64,000 bases of DNA from contig NZ_JQLG01000004.1 in NCBI RefSeq assembly GCF_000744115.1, forward strand, positions 1,365,001 to 1,429,000. Reading direction: 5' to 3'. The notes beneath the pieces were generated by a model. It did not search any database. It had not been told where the DNA came from and worked only from the letters and a program-made list of their open reading frames with translations. The position numbers and the translations under genes were made by a program. Every line of letters begins with the position of its first letter. Positions within the stretch are counted from its first letter, which is position 1. The DNA comes from Carnobacterium alterfunditum DSM 5972. Lineage in GTDB: Bacteria; Bacillota; Bacilli; Lactobacillales; Carnobacteriaceae. Positions 36,111 to 45,014 of this stretch are shown here, piece after piece.

Positions 36111-37061
36111 GTGGAAATGGAAAAGCTTTCGCTTGTTGTTCCCTGTTACAATGAAGAGCAAACGATTCCCCTCTTTTTTACTGCGGTTGAAAAGATTCGA
36201 GCAGCGTTAACGAACATAACTATCGAATATATATTTGTCAACGATGGTTCAAAAGATCACACTTTGGCCGTATTAAGAGAAATGGCACAACAATACCCCG
36301 ATTCTATTAAGTATTTATCTTTTTCACGAAATTTTGGCAAAGAAGCTGCTTTATATGCAGGAATGGAATATTCCACTGGCGACTACGTAGCTGTAATGGA
36401 TGTCGATTTGCAAGATCCGCCTGATTTGTTGCCTCAAATGCTCCATTTGATAAGACATGAAGCATATGATTGCATAGGTACAAGAAGGATAAGTCGAAAG
36501 GGTGAGCCGCTTTTTCGCTCATTCTTGGCTAAAGAATTTTATCGGATCATGAATCGTATTTCAGCTGTTGAATTCGTAGACGGAGCAAGAGACTACAGAC
36601 TAATGACTCGTCAAATGGTCGAGGCTGTTCTTTCTATGACTGAAGTCAATCGTTTTTCAAAAGGGATGTTCAGTTGGGTAGGGTTTGACACGAAATATTT
36701 AGAGTATGAAAATAAAGAACGGGTGGCTGGCAAATCTTCTTGGTCGATATGGTCTTTATTTAAATATTCATTAGATGCAATTGTCGATTTTTCAGATATC
36801 CCCTTGGCAATAGCTTCTTTTGTTGGATTGACGTCTTTTATAATGGCTATTTTCTTCATGATCGCAATTATCATTCGAACGGTATTATTTGACGATCCAA
36901 CTGCAGGATGGCCTTCTCTAGTGACTATTATACTGGCTATTGGAGGGTTACAATTATTCTGCTTAGGAATAGTAGGCAAATACCTTGGGAAAACATATCT
37001 TGAAACGAAGAAGAGACCAATCTATATTCTGAAGGAAACAGATAAAAAAAATAAAAAATAA
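36111..37061 (+). CDS. Family 2 glycosyltransferase with membrane anchor (GtrB/CsbB type)
   Basis: A 316-residue GT2 enzyme. The GT-A catalytic domain occupies residues about 5-230, with VPCYNEE, FVNDGSKDHT, VMDVDLQDPP (metal-binding Asp residues) and a WS-rich acceptor region. Two C-terminal membrane helices (about 235-262 and 270-295) are as in polyprenyl-phosphate glycosyltransferases such as CsbB and GtrB. Such enzymes charge undecaprenyl phosphate with a sugar used to decorate teichoic acid outside the cell. It lies 31 nt before an LtaS-like gene, which supports a teichoic acid link (inference). AAGGAGG eight nt before GTG at 36111 fits that start; ATG at 36117 is an alternative. Confidence 0.85.
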   Translation: MEMEKLSLVVPCYNEEQTIPLFFTAVEKIRAALTNITIEYIFVNDGSKDHTLAVLREMAQQYPDSIKYLSFSRNFGKEAALYAGMEYSTGDYVAVMDVDLQDPPDLLPQMLHLIRHEAYDCIGTRRISRKGEPLFRSFLAKEFYRIMNRISAVEFVDGARDYRLMTRQMVEAVLSMTEVNRFSKGMFSWVGFDTKYLEYENKERVAGKSSWSIWSLFKYSLDAIVDFSDIPLAIASFVGLTSFIMAIFFMIAIIIRTVLFDDPTAGWPSLVTIILAIGGLQLFCLGIVGKYLGKTYLETKKRPIYILKETDKKNKK

Positions 37062-37092
37062 AGTAAATATTATTTTAGCAAAGGTGGATAGA

Positions 37093-38994
37093 ATGAAAAA
37101 AATAAACAAACACAAAACGAATCGATCTGTATATAAAGAGTCAAGTATTTTTATAAATAGTTTGAAAACGGTTTTAGTAGGGCTGAGTACAGCCTTCATT
37201 GGGAATTTTTTACTCCAACTTTTTCAAAATCACTATAGTTTTTCCTTAGCTGTTAATTTTATTTTTCTGTGGCATACAGAATTATTTTTACTGGGAGTAT
37301 TTCTATTATTTCTGCTGTATTTATGGATAGCAGCAGTGATCGGTTCTCGTTGGTTGAGTGTTCTGGTTATGACAGTCATCATAATAGCAATAGGAGTGGC
37401 GACGCAACAGAAAATGGCCTTGCGAGGAGAACCGTTGTATCCTTCCGACTTTCTATTGATCAATGATTTGCCTTTTTTGATTCAAATGGTCGATAGTAAA
37501 TTGATCTTAGCTGTTATTATTTTTTTGATCGGTGTAGTGAGTTTAAGTATTTATATTCTTATTAAAAAGAAAAAAAATAGTTCCAAACGATTGGATAAAT
37601 CGGTCGAAAAGAAGTTGAGCTGGCTAACGAGAGGGAGTACTTTCATCATTACCAGCAGCATTCTTTTTTACAGTATGGGTTTCAGTCAGCCAGGTAATGT
37701 ACTAAGGTATGCATATGATCGATACGCTCATTGGATACCTTATAGCCAGCAAATGAATTATTATAATAATGGATTTATAGGAGGGTTTTTGTATAATATT
37801 GGCGTAGATGCAATGGAAAAACCAGCTGATTATTCGAAAAACCAAATAATAGATATTGTTCAAAAGTATGAAGAAAAAGCATCTGAAATAAACGAAACCA
37901 GACCAGCGGTAATAAATGATGTGAATATTATATATGTAATGAATGAAAGCTTTTCAGATCCTTTAGCGCTTGATGGGGTAACCGTTTCAGAAGATCCTAT
38001 TCCAACAATACGATCTTTGAAGGAAAGAGCAGTGAGTGGGAATATTTTATCTCAAGGTTATGGAGGCGGAACAGCCAATATTGAATTTGAAGCATTGACC
38101 GGATTGTCAATGGAACCAATGTCTGCGAGTCTAACGACACCTTACACGCAACTGGTTTCTAGGATGAGCGAGCTGTCATCAGTTGTCTCTTACCTAAAAC
38201 AGCAAGGTTATGCAACAACCGCTATCCATCCTTACAATACAACAATGTATAAACGGAATGAAGTGTATCAAAATTTAGGATTCACAACATTTTTAAATGA
38301 AACAAATATGACGTTTTTAGATAGAAAAGATCAAAATCCTTATATTTCAGATGAATCTGCTTACCAAGAAATTTTGAAAAAAATGCAAACGACAGAAGAA
38401 TCGGATTTTATTCATTTGGTTACTATGCAGAATCATATGGTTTACAGTGGTAAATACCCTAACACAGATTTTTCAGCTCAAGGAACGGGCAATGCCGAAG
38501 AAGCAGCTAATTATTTGCAGGATCTAGCTTATAGCGATGAGGCATTAGATGGTTTTTTGACCACTATAGAGCAGTTACCTGAAAAAACAGTCGTTGTTTT
38601 CTGGGGAGACCATCTGCCTAGCTTTTTTAGTGAAACTAATGTACAAACCAACGGAAGTTTAAAAATGCATCAGACTCCGCTGCTTATCTACTCTAATTTT
38701 ACTGAAAATAATGATACGGTAGGGACCATTAGTCCAATCTATTTTATGAATCATATTTTAGAGATTGCTAATGCCCAAGTCACACCTTTTTATGCTCTTT
38801 TGATGGAATTAGAAGAGGCATTACCGGCTTTTGAAAAAGGGTTATATATTGAACGAGATACAAAAGCAGTGTCCGAAAAACGAGGTGAACTCTCAAAAGA
38901 AACGCAAGAGCTATTAAAGGTTTATGATGCGATTCAATACGATGTCACTGTTGGTGAAAATTACAGTAAAGCACTTAACTTCTTTGAAGATTAA
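37093..38994 (+). CDS. LtaS-like sulfatase-fold membrane enzyme
   Basis: A 633-residue protein. Its N-terminal half has about five membrane helices (residues about 20-200). An extracellular alkaline-phosphatase/sulfatase domain follows (about 265-590) with the LTA-synthase pattern: NESFSD (metal Glu), QGYGGGTANIEFEALTG (nucleophilic Thr), WGDHLPS (Asp and His) and KMHQTPLL (His). LtaS polymerises glycerol phosphate from phosphatidylglycerol. This branch is more distant than classical LtaS and could build or modify another phosphoglycerol polymer. ATG at 37093 follows AAAGGTGG. It is in an operon with the GT2 gene upstream. Its last codons form the left arm of the terminator. Confidence 0.88.
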   Translation: MKKINKHKTNRSVYKESSIFINSLKTVLVGLSTAFIGNFLLQLFQNHYSFSLAVNFIFLWHTELFLLGVFLLFLLYLWIAAVIGSRWLSVLVMTVIIIAIGVATQQKMALRGEPLYPSDFLLINDLPFLIQMVDSKLILAVIIFLIGVVSLSIYILIKKKKNSSKRLDKSVEKKLSWLTRGSTFIITSSILFYSMGFSQPGNVLRYAYDRYAHWIPYSQQMNYYNNGFIGGFLYNIGVDAMEKPADYSKNQIIDIVQKYEEKASEINETRPAVINDVNIIYVMNESFSDPLALDGVTVSEDPIPTIRSLKERAVSGNILSQGYGGGTANIEFEALTGLSMEPMSASLTTPYTQLVSRMSELSSVVSYLKQQGYATTAIHPYNTTMYKRNEVYQNLGFTTFLNETNMTFLDRKDQNPYISDESAYQEILKKMQTTEESDFIHLVTMQNHMVYSGKYPNTDFSAQGTGNAEEAANYLQDLAYSDEALDGFLTTIEQLPEKTVVVFWGDHLPSFFSETNVQTNGSLKMHQTPLLIYSNFTENNDTVGTISPIYFMNHILEIANAQVTPFYALLMELEEALPAFEKGLYIERDTKAVSEKRGELSKETQELLKVYDAIQYDVTVGENYSKALNFFED

Positions 38995-39008
38995 GTGCTT
39001 TGTTTTTT
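38968..39008 (+). terminator. Terminator overlapping the end of the LtaS-like gene
   Basis: Stem AAAGCACTTAA (38968-38978) with TTAAGTGCTTT (38991-39001), followed by T. The right arm contains the stop codon. It separates the gene from the nag operon promoter that starts three nt later. Confidence 0.85.
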
Positions 39009-39010
39009 AT

Positions 39011-39039
39011 TTGCTTTTTTGGTCTATACCACTTATAAT
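39011..39039 (+). promoter_or_regulatory. nag operon promoter with a GntR/NagR operator in the spacer
   Basis: TTGCTT (39011-39016), a 17-nt spacer and TATAAT (39034-39039). Inside the spacer lies TGGTCTATACCA (39020-39031), an inverted repeat matching the NagR/DasR-type consensus TGGTCTAGACCA closely. A repressor bound here would block polymerase. The likely repressor is NagR, encoded last in the operon (40949). Confidence 0.8.
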
Positions 39040-39067
39040 GATAAAAAAGAGTAAAGGAGATAAAAAA

Positions 39068-40198
39068 ATGGTTAATGTATTGAAAAATGTAACTGTATAT
39101 ACAGGAGAAGAAAAAATTGAAGATGCTTTTATTCGTTTTTCTGAAGAAATTTTAACGGTAGGAAAAATGAGTGATTATAAAAAAGAACCAACTGATCAAG
39201 AACAAGATGCTGCTGGAAAAATAGTTTTGCCTGGTTTTATTGATGTTCACAGTCATGGCGGGTATAGCTACGACAACATGGATAGCAGTGCGGCTGAAAT
39301 CAATCAGATGCTCCAAGAAATGTATAAAGAAGGCATTACTTCTTACTTTGCGACAACAATGACACAGTCTTATGAAGCCATTGATAAAGCACTTATCGCC
39401 ATCAATGAAGCAGCAACTAAAAATCCGGTGATTCAAGGGATCCATTTAGAAGGCCCTTTTGTGTCAAAAGAGTTTAAAGGGGCTCAACCAGAAGAATTTA
39501 TTCGCATACCGGATGCAAAACAAATGGAAAAATGGAATAAGTTAAGTGGAAATCGTATTCGTTTAGTCACTTATGCTTCTGAAACAAGTGATGCATCAGA
39601 ATTTGAAGATTATTGTGTGAAACATAATATTATCCTTTCAATCGGTCACAGCAACGCAACTAGAGCGCAGCTGATGGACTCTAAAGCTTCTCATATTACA
39701 CATTTGTATAATGCACAAAGAGGGTTGCATCACCGTGAGCCAGGAGTAACGGGGCATGCCTTTCTAGAAGACGCTATTTATACAGAAATGATTGTTGACG
39801 GCTATCATATTCATCCTGATATGGTCAACTTAGCGTATAAAATTAAAGGCCCAGACCGAATTGAAGTCATTACTGATTCGATGCGTGCAAAAGGATTGCC
39901 TGATGGCGAGAGCGAATTAGGTGGTCAAAAAGTCCTAGTAAAGAATAATCAGGCCAGATTAGAAGATGGAACATTAGCAGGAAGTGTATTGACGTTTAAT
40001 GACGCATTTAAAAATATTATGGCTTTTACAGGTTGCTCCATTGAGGATGCTGTAAAAATGACTTCTGTCAATCAGGCAAGAGAATTCGGTTTGAATAAAA
40101 AAGGCAATCTCAAAGTGGGTAAAGATGCCGATATGATAGTGATGAATAGTGAATTTGATGTAGAGCATACATTTAGTTTTGGAAAAATGGTTTATTAA
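39068..40198 (+). CDS. nagA: N-acetylglucosamine-6-phosphate deacetylase NagA
   Basis: Removes acetate from GlcNAc-6-phosphate to give glucosamine-6-phosphate. A 376-residue amidohydrolase with DVHSHGG (His61, His63), HLEGPF near 127-133 (metal Glu), SIGHSNA near 195, THLYNAQRG near 213-221, and catalytic Asp in VITDSMRA near 270. ATG at 39068 follows AAAGGAG; an open frame extends upstream into the LtaS-like gene but the promoter at 39011 rules it out. It is the first gene of nagA-nagB-nagR. Confidence 0.95.
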   Translation: MVNVLKNVTVYTGEEKIEDAFIRFSEEILTVGKMSDYKKEPTDQEQDAAGKIVLPGFIDVHSHGGYSYDNMDSSAAEINQMLQEMYKEGITSYFATTMTQSYEAIDKALIAINEAATKNPVIQGIHLEGPFVSKEFKGAQPEEFIRIPDAKQMEKWNKLSGNRIRLVTYASETSDASEFEDYCVKHNIILSIGHSNATRAQLMDSKASHITHLYNAQRGLHHREPGVTGHAFLEDAIYTEMIVDGYHIHPDMVNLAYKIKGPDRIEVITDSMRAKGLPDGESELGGQKVLVKNNQARLEDGTLAGSVLTFNDAFKNIMAFTGCSIEDAVKMTSVNQAREFGLNKKGNLKVGKDADMIVMNSEFDVEHTFSFGKMVY

Positions 40199-40230
40199 AC
40201 TAGAATCGAAAAGAAAAGGTGGAAATTCAA

Positions 40231-40938
40231 ATGGAAATAATTATTGTGAAGGATAACGTAGAAGGCGGAAAAAAAGCATTCGAATTGATTAAGGAAGGTA
40301 TGGACCAAGGAGCAAAAGTATTAGGATTAGCTACAGGTAGTACACCTATTTCGTTGTATCATGAAATGATCAAAAGTGACGTAGATTTTTCAGATATGAC
40401 GGCACTTAATTTAGATGAATATGTTGGACTTGCTCCTACAGATCCACAAAGCTACCATCATTTTATGGAAGAACAGCTGTTTTCTAAAAAGCCGTTCAAA
40501 GAAACTTTTGTGCCCGATGGAATGGCTAAAGATGCAAAACAAGAATGTGAACGCTATGATCAAATTATTAAAACACATCCAATTGATATTCAAGTTTTAG
40601 GTATTGGAAGCAACGCACATATTGGATTTAATGAGCCTGGAACTTCTTTTGATTTAACAACTCATAAAGTAGAGCTATTGTCATCCACCATTGAAGCGAA
40701 TAAACGCTTTTTTGATCATGCTGAAGATGTTCCGCGCTTAGCTTATTCAATGGGTATAAAATCAATTATGAAATCTAAAAAAATTATCTTGATGGCTTAC
40801 GGCGAAACAAAAGCAGAAGCAATAAAAAAGGCCCTTGAAGGACCGATAACCCAAGAAGTTCCCGCAAGTATCTTGCAAAATCATGAGAATGTGACTATGA
40901 TTGTAGACGAAGCAGCGGCGAAATTAATTCAACGATAG
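40231..40938 (+). CDS. nagB: Glucosamine-6-phosphate deaminase NagB
   Basis: Converts glucosamine-6-phosphate to fructose-6-phosphate and ammonia, feeding amino sugars into glycolysis. A 235-residue short-form enzyme with NLDEYVG (catalytic Asp near 64), [14 protein letters not shown] (active-site loop, about 129-142; the common GxNGH Gly is Ala here) and an N-terminal LATGSTP phosphate loop. ATG at 40231 is eight nt after AAAGGTGG. It stands between nagA and nagR and opposes GlmM flux. Confidence 0.95.
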   Translation: MEIIIVKDNVEGGKKAFELIKEGMDQGAKVLGLATGSTPISLYHEMIKSDVDFSDMTALNLDEYVGLAPTDPQSYHHFMEEQLFSKKPFKETFVPDGMAKDAKQECERYDQIIKTHPIDIQVLGIGSNAHIGFNEPGTSFDLTTHKVELLSSTIEANKRFFDHAEDVPRLAYSMGIKSIMKSKKIILMAYGETKAEAIKKALEGPITQEVPASILQNHENVTMIVDEAAAKLIQR

Positions 40939-40948
40939 GAGCAAAATC

Positions 40949-41665
40949 ATGGTTAAGGCGACACCAATTTATATTCAAATTCATAATCAAATACGAAAAA
41001 TGATAGAACAAGAAGTATGGAAGATAGGAGAGCGTATTCCTTCCGAAAGAGATTTAGCTATCCAATTTAATGTCAGCCGAATGACACTGAGACAAGCTGT
41101 ACAAACTCTTGTAGATGAAGGAATATTAGAGCGGAAAGTGGGTTCTGGCACTTATGTATCCAATAAAAAAGTACGAGAAAAAATGGCGGGCATCCAAAGT
41201 TTTACAGATATTATGACTTCACAAGGAAGAAAACCCACAAGTAAAACGATTTCCTATCATGTCAAGCCTGCGAGTGTAAGTGAAGCGGAAAATTTAAAGC
41301 TTGAACCAGAAGAAATGGTTTTAAGGATGGAAAGGATTCGATACGCTGATGAGGTCCCAATTTGTTTTGAAGTGGCAACGATTCCGTATCATCTTGTTGA
41401 ATCATTAGGAAAACAAGAAATTACCAAATCACTCTACAAAGTATTGGAAGCTGAACAAGGAATTACCGTTAAGCGAGCTGAACAAACCATTTCTGCTATG
41501 TGCGCTTCCGAGAAAATTGCTGAATATTTATCGATAAAACGTGGTGAGTCTATTCTCCAGTTAAAACAAATCAGCTATTCAAAAGAAAATTTGCCTTTTG
41601 AGTATGTTCGTACTCAATACGTAGGTGAACGATTTGAATTCTATTTAGAAAAAGATTTACACTAA
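40949..41665 (+). CDS. nagR: GntR/HutC-family repressor NagR
   Basis: A 238-residue regulator with an N-terminal winged helix (residues about 5-72, containing ERIPSERDLAIQFNVSRMTLRQA) and a C-terminal UTRA ligand domain (about 92-230). In relatives NagR/YvoA binds GlcN-6-P or GlcNAc-6-P and releases DNA. It is co-transcribed with nagA and nagB and probably controls them through the operator at 39020-39031. AGGAG lies 8-9 nt before the ATG. Confidence 0.92.
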   Translation: MVKATPIYIQIHNQIRKMIEQEVWKIGERIPSERDLAIQFNVSRMTLRQAVQTLVDEGILERKVGSGTYVSNKKVREKMAGIQSFTDIMTSQGRKPTSKTISYHVKPASVSEAENLKLEPEEMVLRMERIRYADEVPICFEVATIPYHLVESLGKQEITKSLYKVLEAEQGITVKRAEQTISAMCASEKIAEYLSIKRGESILQLKQISYSKENLPFEYVRTQYVGERFEFYLEKDLH

Positions 41666-41694
41666 CCAATAGTTAGTGTAAATCTTTTTTTTTA
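41650..41694 (+). terminator. Terminator of nagA-nagB-nagR
   Basis: A 17-bp stem (41650-41666 with 41672-41688) and nine T. The left arm includes the nagR stop codon. Confidence 0.92.
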
Positions 41695-41735
41695 TTATTT
41701 CTACAGTACGCATAAAAGGCAAAACTAAATTGCAA

Positions 41736-41764
41736 TTGTATTTTCGTAATTATATTTGTATAAT
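41736..41764 (+). promoter_or_regulatory. Promoter of tagO
   Basis: TTGTAT, exactly 17 nt, TATAAT. The predicted start near 41771 rules out the upstream in-frame ATG codons at 41730 and 41763 as translation starts. Confidence 0.7.
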
Positions 41765-41801
41765 GAAAGAAAGAATGGCTTTGAAAGTAGGTTTCTCTTT
41801 T

Positions 41802-42890
41802 ATGTATAATATGTTCGAAGTTTTAGTATTCTGTTTATTAACAGTCATCATCAGTTTTATACTAACACCACTAATAAAAAAAGTAGCATTAAAAGTAAAT
41901 GCTATAGATAAACCTGGTGAAAGACGAGTGAATGTAAAGCCTATGCCAACATTAGGTGGACTGGCAATCTACTTGTCTTTTTATTTTTCATTATTTTTTA
42001 TGCAAGCTGTACCTTTTAAACAAGTTTTGCCTCTATTTATTGCTTCGACCGTTATTATTGTTACTGGGATGATCGACGATTTAATCGAAATAACGCCAAA
42101 AATGAAATTGTTGGGTATCACTATAGGAGCCCTTATCATTTATTATGTCGCTGATATTCGTATGGATCTAGTTACATTGCCTTTAATTGGAGAGATAGAG
42201 TTAGGTATTTTTAGCTTGCCGATAACATTATTATGGATATTAGCTATTACAAATGCGGTTAATTTGATTGATGGATTAGATGGATTAGCAACGGGAGTTT
42301 CAATAATTGCTTTAACAACTATGGGTATTATTGGCTTTTTCTTTTTAACGATTGATGATGTTGCCGTTCCTATAATGATTTTTACATTAGTTGCTGCAGC
42401 CACCGGTTTTTTACCGTATAATTTTTTTCCAGCTCGCATTTTTTTAGGAGACACAGGGGCTTTATTTCTTGGATTTATGATTTCGGTCATGTCGCTTCAA
42501 GGGTTGAAAAATGCTACATTGATCACAGTCATCGTACCGGTCGTCATACTAGGCATACCGATCACTGATACGATTGCAGCAATATTACGACGACGTCTAA
42601 ATCGCAAACCAATCTCTAGTGCGGATAAAATGCATTTGCACCACCGCCTAATGGCATTAGGTTTGACTCATAGACAGACAGTACTTGCTATTTATAGCAT
42701 TGCGGCTATGTTTTCATTAATTGCATTGATGTATCCATTGTCTAACGTTATAGGTTCTATTATGCTGACCATTGGCTTGCTGCTTGGATTAGAGTTGTTC
42801 ATGGAATTGATCGGTTTAGTGAGTGAAGAAAGAAGACCCTTATTATCAAGATTAAAACGATTTGCTAATAGGTTGAATAGAAAACGCTAA
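41802..42890 (+). CDS. tagO: Undecaprenyl-phosphate GlcNAc-1-phosphate transferase TagO
   Basis: Transfers GlcNAc-1-phosphate from UDP-GlcNAc to undecaprenyl phosphate, the first step of wall teichoic acid or related wall glycopolymers. A 362-residue MraY/WecA-family protein with about eleven membrane helices. Cytosolic loop motifs: PMPTLGGLAIY, GMIDDLIEITPK (DD pair), NLIDGLDGLATG, FLGDTGALFLGF and the C-terminal HLHHRLMALGLTHRQ. The start at 41802 (MYNMFEV) follows GTAGG and agrees with the promoter; earlier ATGs precede the transcript start. It ends at a shared terminator facing the LCP gene. Confidence 0.93.
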   Translation: MYNMFEVLVFCLLTVIISFILTPLIKKVALKVNAIDKPGERRVNVKPMPTLGGLAIYLSFYFSLFFMQAVPFKQVLPLFIASTVIIVTGMIDDLIEITPKMKLLGITIGALIIYYVADIRMDLVTLPLIGEIELGIFSLPITLLWILAITNAVNLIDGLDGLATGVSIIALTTMGIIGFFFLTIDDVAVPIMIFTLVAAATGFLPYNFFPARIFLGDTGALFLGFMISVMSLQGLKNATLITVIVPVVILGIPITDTIAAILRRRLNRKPISSADKMHLHHRLMALGLTHRQTVLAIYSIAAMFSLIALMYPLSNVIGSIMLTIGLLLGLELFMELIGLVSEERRPLLSRLKRFANRLNRKR

Positions 42891-42940
42891 ATACAAAATG
42901 GGCACAAAGACGAAGAGTCTTTGTGCCCATTTTGTATTTG
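42890..42940. terminator. Bidirectional terminator between tagO and the LCP gene
   Basis: A 23-bp perfect stem (42890-42912 with 42918-42940) with a 5-nt loop and A/T-rich ends suitable for both directions. Confidence 0.93.
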
Positions 42941-42975
42941 ATCAAGTTGTGTAAGAAATGATGAGTTAAATTATT

Positions 42976-44025
42976 CTAGTAAGCGTAATTTGTTATGCCG
43001 TTTGTTTCAAATTCATAGTCTTCAGCATCTCGTTCATCTAAAGAATCTAATCCTAGTGCTACTCTGAAACGGTGGCTGACAAAATCGACGCTATCGGGAT
43101 AAAGTTCAACCATACTTGCTCCGTATAGTGTGAAATCTGTCCACTCAAAAGTATAAGAGTTGAATTTATAAGGACCCTCTAGTCCAGTTTGAGCAATTCC
43201 CAGCATTTCATTAAACGTTAAATCAGTACGCATGTTTGACCCAACGGCTTCAATGACGTTCGTGTATTTAGTGATTGAACCGACGCTAAGGGCTTTTTCC
43301 ACGATGGCTTGGATCAGCAGTTGTTGTCTTTCGCCACGCATAACATCATTGTCAATTTTTCTTGTACGAGCTAAGGCCAAAGCTTCTTCACCATTTAGAG
43401 TCTGATAGCCTTTTTCTAAAGTGATTTGATCCATCTTGCCGTCAGAGTTTTGTTCTGAAAAAGTTATTGGAACATCCATTTCTATCCCGCCTAAAGCATC
43501 TATGATTTTCAAAAAGGCATCAAAATTAAATGTTACATAGTAATGAATAGGAACATTGAGTAATTCTTCAACAGTCTCGATCGTTGCTTGCTCTTCTCCT
43601 GCACTATAAGCGGCATTGATTTTATCTTCTCCTAAGTATTCCTCTTGGTACATGATTGGAGTATACGTGTCTCTAGGAATACTGACCATATTGACTTCAT
43701 GGCTATTAGGGTCGATAGTAAGGTAGATAAGTGAATCTGTTCTTGAACTGCCAAGGTTTCTATCTTCGGTATCATCAATGCCCATGATCAAGATAGAGGT
43801 TGTTTCTTTAATTGGATCTACTTCAATCTCTTTGTTGCGTCCTAGTTCATGATAAGAATCGTCAATCGTTTTTTGAGCAGTTGCGTAAAGTATAGCTGCA
43901 TAAACAGCTAATCCTAAAACGATGACCAAAATTGGAATCAATATACTTAGGATAATAATATTTTTCCGTTTTTTTCTTTTGGTGGTATATGATGCACTTC
44001 TACTAGTATTAGAATGTTTCTTCAC
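42976..44025 (-). CDS. LytR-CpsA-Psr family wall-polymer ligase
   Basis: A 349-residue LCP enzyme that attaches teichoic acid or other glycopolymers to peptidoglycan. A short basic cytosolic tail, one membrane helix (about residues 22-45) and the extracellular LCP domain (about 75-235) with ILIMGIDD, SRTDSLIYLTID, MVSIPRDTYTPI, YVTFNFDAFLKIIDALGGIEMDV and LALARTRKIDNDVMRGERQQ (catalytic Arg residues). GTG at 44025 is seven nt after AAGGAG; ATG at 44031 is almost adjacent to it and less likely. Proximity to tagO fits a wall teichoic acid role. Confidence 0.92.
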   Translation of the reverse strand: MKKHSNTSRSASYTTKRKKRKNIIILSILIPILVIVLGLAVYAAILYATAQKTIDDSYHELGRNKEIEVDPIKETTSILIMGIDDTEDRNLGSSRTDSLIYLTIDPNSHEVNMVSIPRDTYTPIMYQEEYLGEDKINAAYSAGEEQATIETVEELLNVPIHYYVTFNFDAFLKIIDALGGIEMDVPITFSEQNSDGKMDQITLEKGYQTLNGEEALALARTRKIDNDVMRGERQQLLIQAIVEKALSVGSITKYTNVIEAVGSNMRTDLTFNEMLGIAQTGLEGPYKFNSYTFEWTDFTLYGASMVELYPDSVDFVSHRFRVALGLDSLDERDAEDYEFETNGITNYAY

Positions 44026-44174
44026 GCTCATTCTCCTTCAAAAATCATTTTGCTTTTTAGGTAATCAAGTAGAGGCTCATACGAGAAAACTGTGGTTTCA
44101 AACAACCTGTTTATTTTATCATGAATAAAAACAAGTAGAAAGTTTATTTGAAAAAAGTAACGATTTCTTAATAT

Positions 44175-44813
44175 TCAGCTTGTGATTTTTTTGTCACAAT
44201 AAACGTCTTTCCCTATTTTAAAACTTACTTGTCCATTAAGCCACTCAATAATTTCTGTTTGAAATTGGTTCAGTTGCTCTTGATCAACTAGACATACGAA
44301 TGCGACAACATCTGAATAAAGAATATCCTTGATCATGTAGCCTGCTTCACGAAGAGCATTTTCTAATTTTCCTGAGACCGGGTATGCAGTGACAACGACG
44401 ATCTGAGTGTGCAATCTTCTCTCAACAATTCCGCTATTATTCAATCCTTGGCTGACAGCTTTTCCGTAAGCACGTATCAATCCACCTGCTCCAAGTTTTA
44501 TACCTCCAAAATAACGTGTGACCACCACAACAACATTTTTTAATTGTCTTTTTTTCAAAACCTCCAACATAGGAACACCAGCCGTACCAGAAGGTTCTCC
44601 ATCATCGTAAGCACGTTGGATCTCATCATGTTCGCCAATCAAGTAAGCTACACAATTATGATTGGCTTTGTGGTGCTCTTTTTTAATAGATTGAATAAAG
44701 TTTTGAGCTTCTATTTCACTCGTTACACGTTTTAAATGGCAAATAAAACGAGATTTTTTAATTTCTAATTCAAATTGGCCATCTTTTTCAATTGTATAGT
44801 AGTGATTTAACAT
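44175..44813 (-). CDS. yigZ: YigZ/IMPACT family protein
   Basis: A 212-residue protein with an N-terminal UPF0029/IMPACT domain (residues about 10-125: SRFICHLKRV, KANHNCVAYLIGEH, DDGEPSGTAGVPMLEVLKK) and a C-terminal DUF1949 ferredoxin-like domain (about 135-195). The eukaryotic relative IMPACT regulates translation stress; the bacterial role is not settled. ATG at 44813 follows GAGAGGA; an in-frame ATG at 44828 lacks spacing. It is divergent from degV. Confidence 0.93.
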   Translation of the reverse strand: MLNHYYTIEKDGQFELEIKKSRFICHLKRVTSEIEAQNFIQSIKKEHHKANHNCVAYLIGEHDEIQRAYDDGEPSGTAGVPMLEVLKKRQLKNVVVVVTRYFGGIKLGAGGLIRAYGKAVSQGLNNSGIVERRLHTQIVVVTAYPVSGKLENALREAGYMIKDILYSDVVAFVCLVDQEQLNQFQTEIIEWLNGQVSFKIGKDVYCDKKITS

Positions 44814-44932
44814 AAATAGTCCTCTCATTAATCGGAATGAATTGCTCTATCTAGATAGTGTACCTTTAGTATGAATATTCAACAAGACCAATCATAGAAA
44901 AAAAGCGAATATGGGTAGAGTAAATAAGATGG

Positions 44933-44960
44933 TTGAACAGCAAAAGAAATATGCTATACT
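44933..44960 (+). promoter_or_regulatory. Promoter of the DegV gene
   Basis: TTGAAC, a 16-nt spacer and TATACT, with TGC directly before it (extended -10). Confidence 0.6.
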
Positions 44961-45014
44961 TTTAGTTTGAACGCTAGACTGTGAATACAAAAAATACGAT
45001 AGTGAGGTGATGAT

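Noticed and set aside
38924-39067. Upstream extension of the nagA reading frame
   Set aside because: It overlaps the LtaS-like gene and its terminator, and precedes the nag promoter; the real start at 39068 has a good ribosome-binding site.
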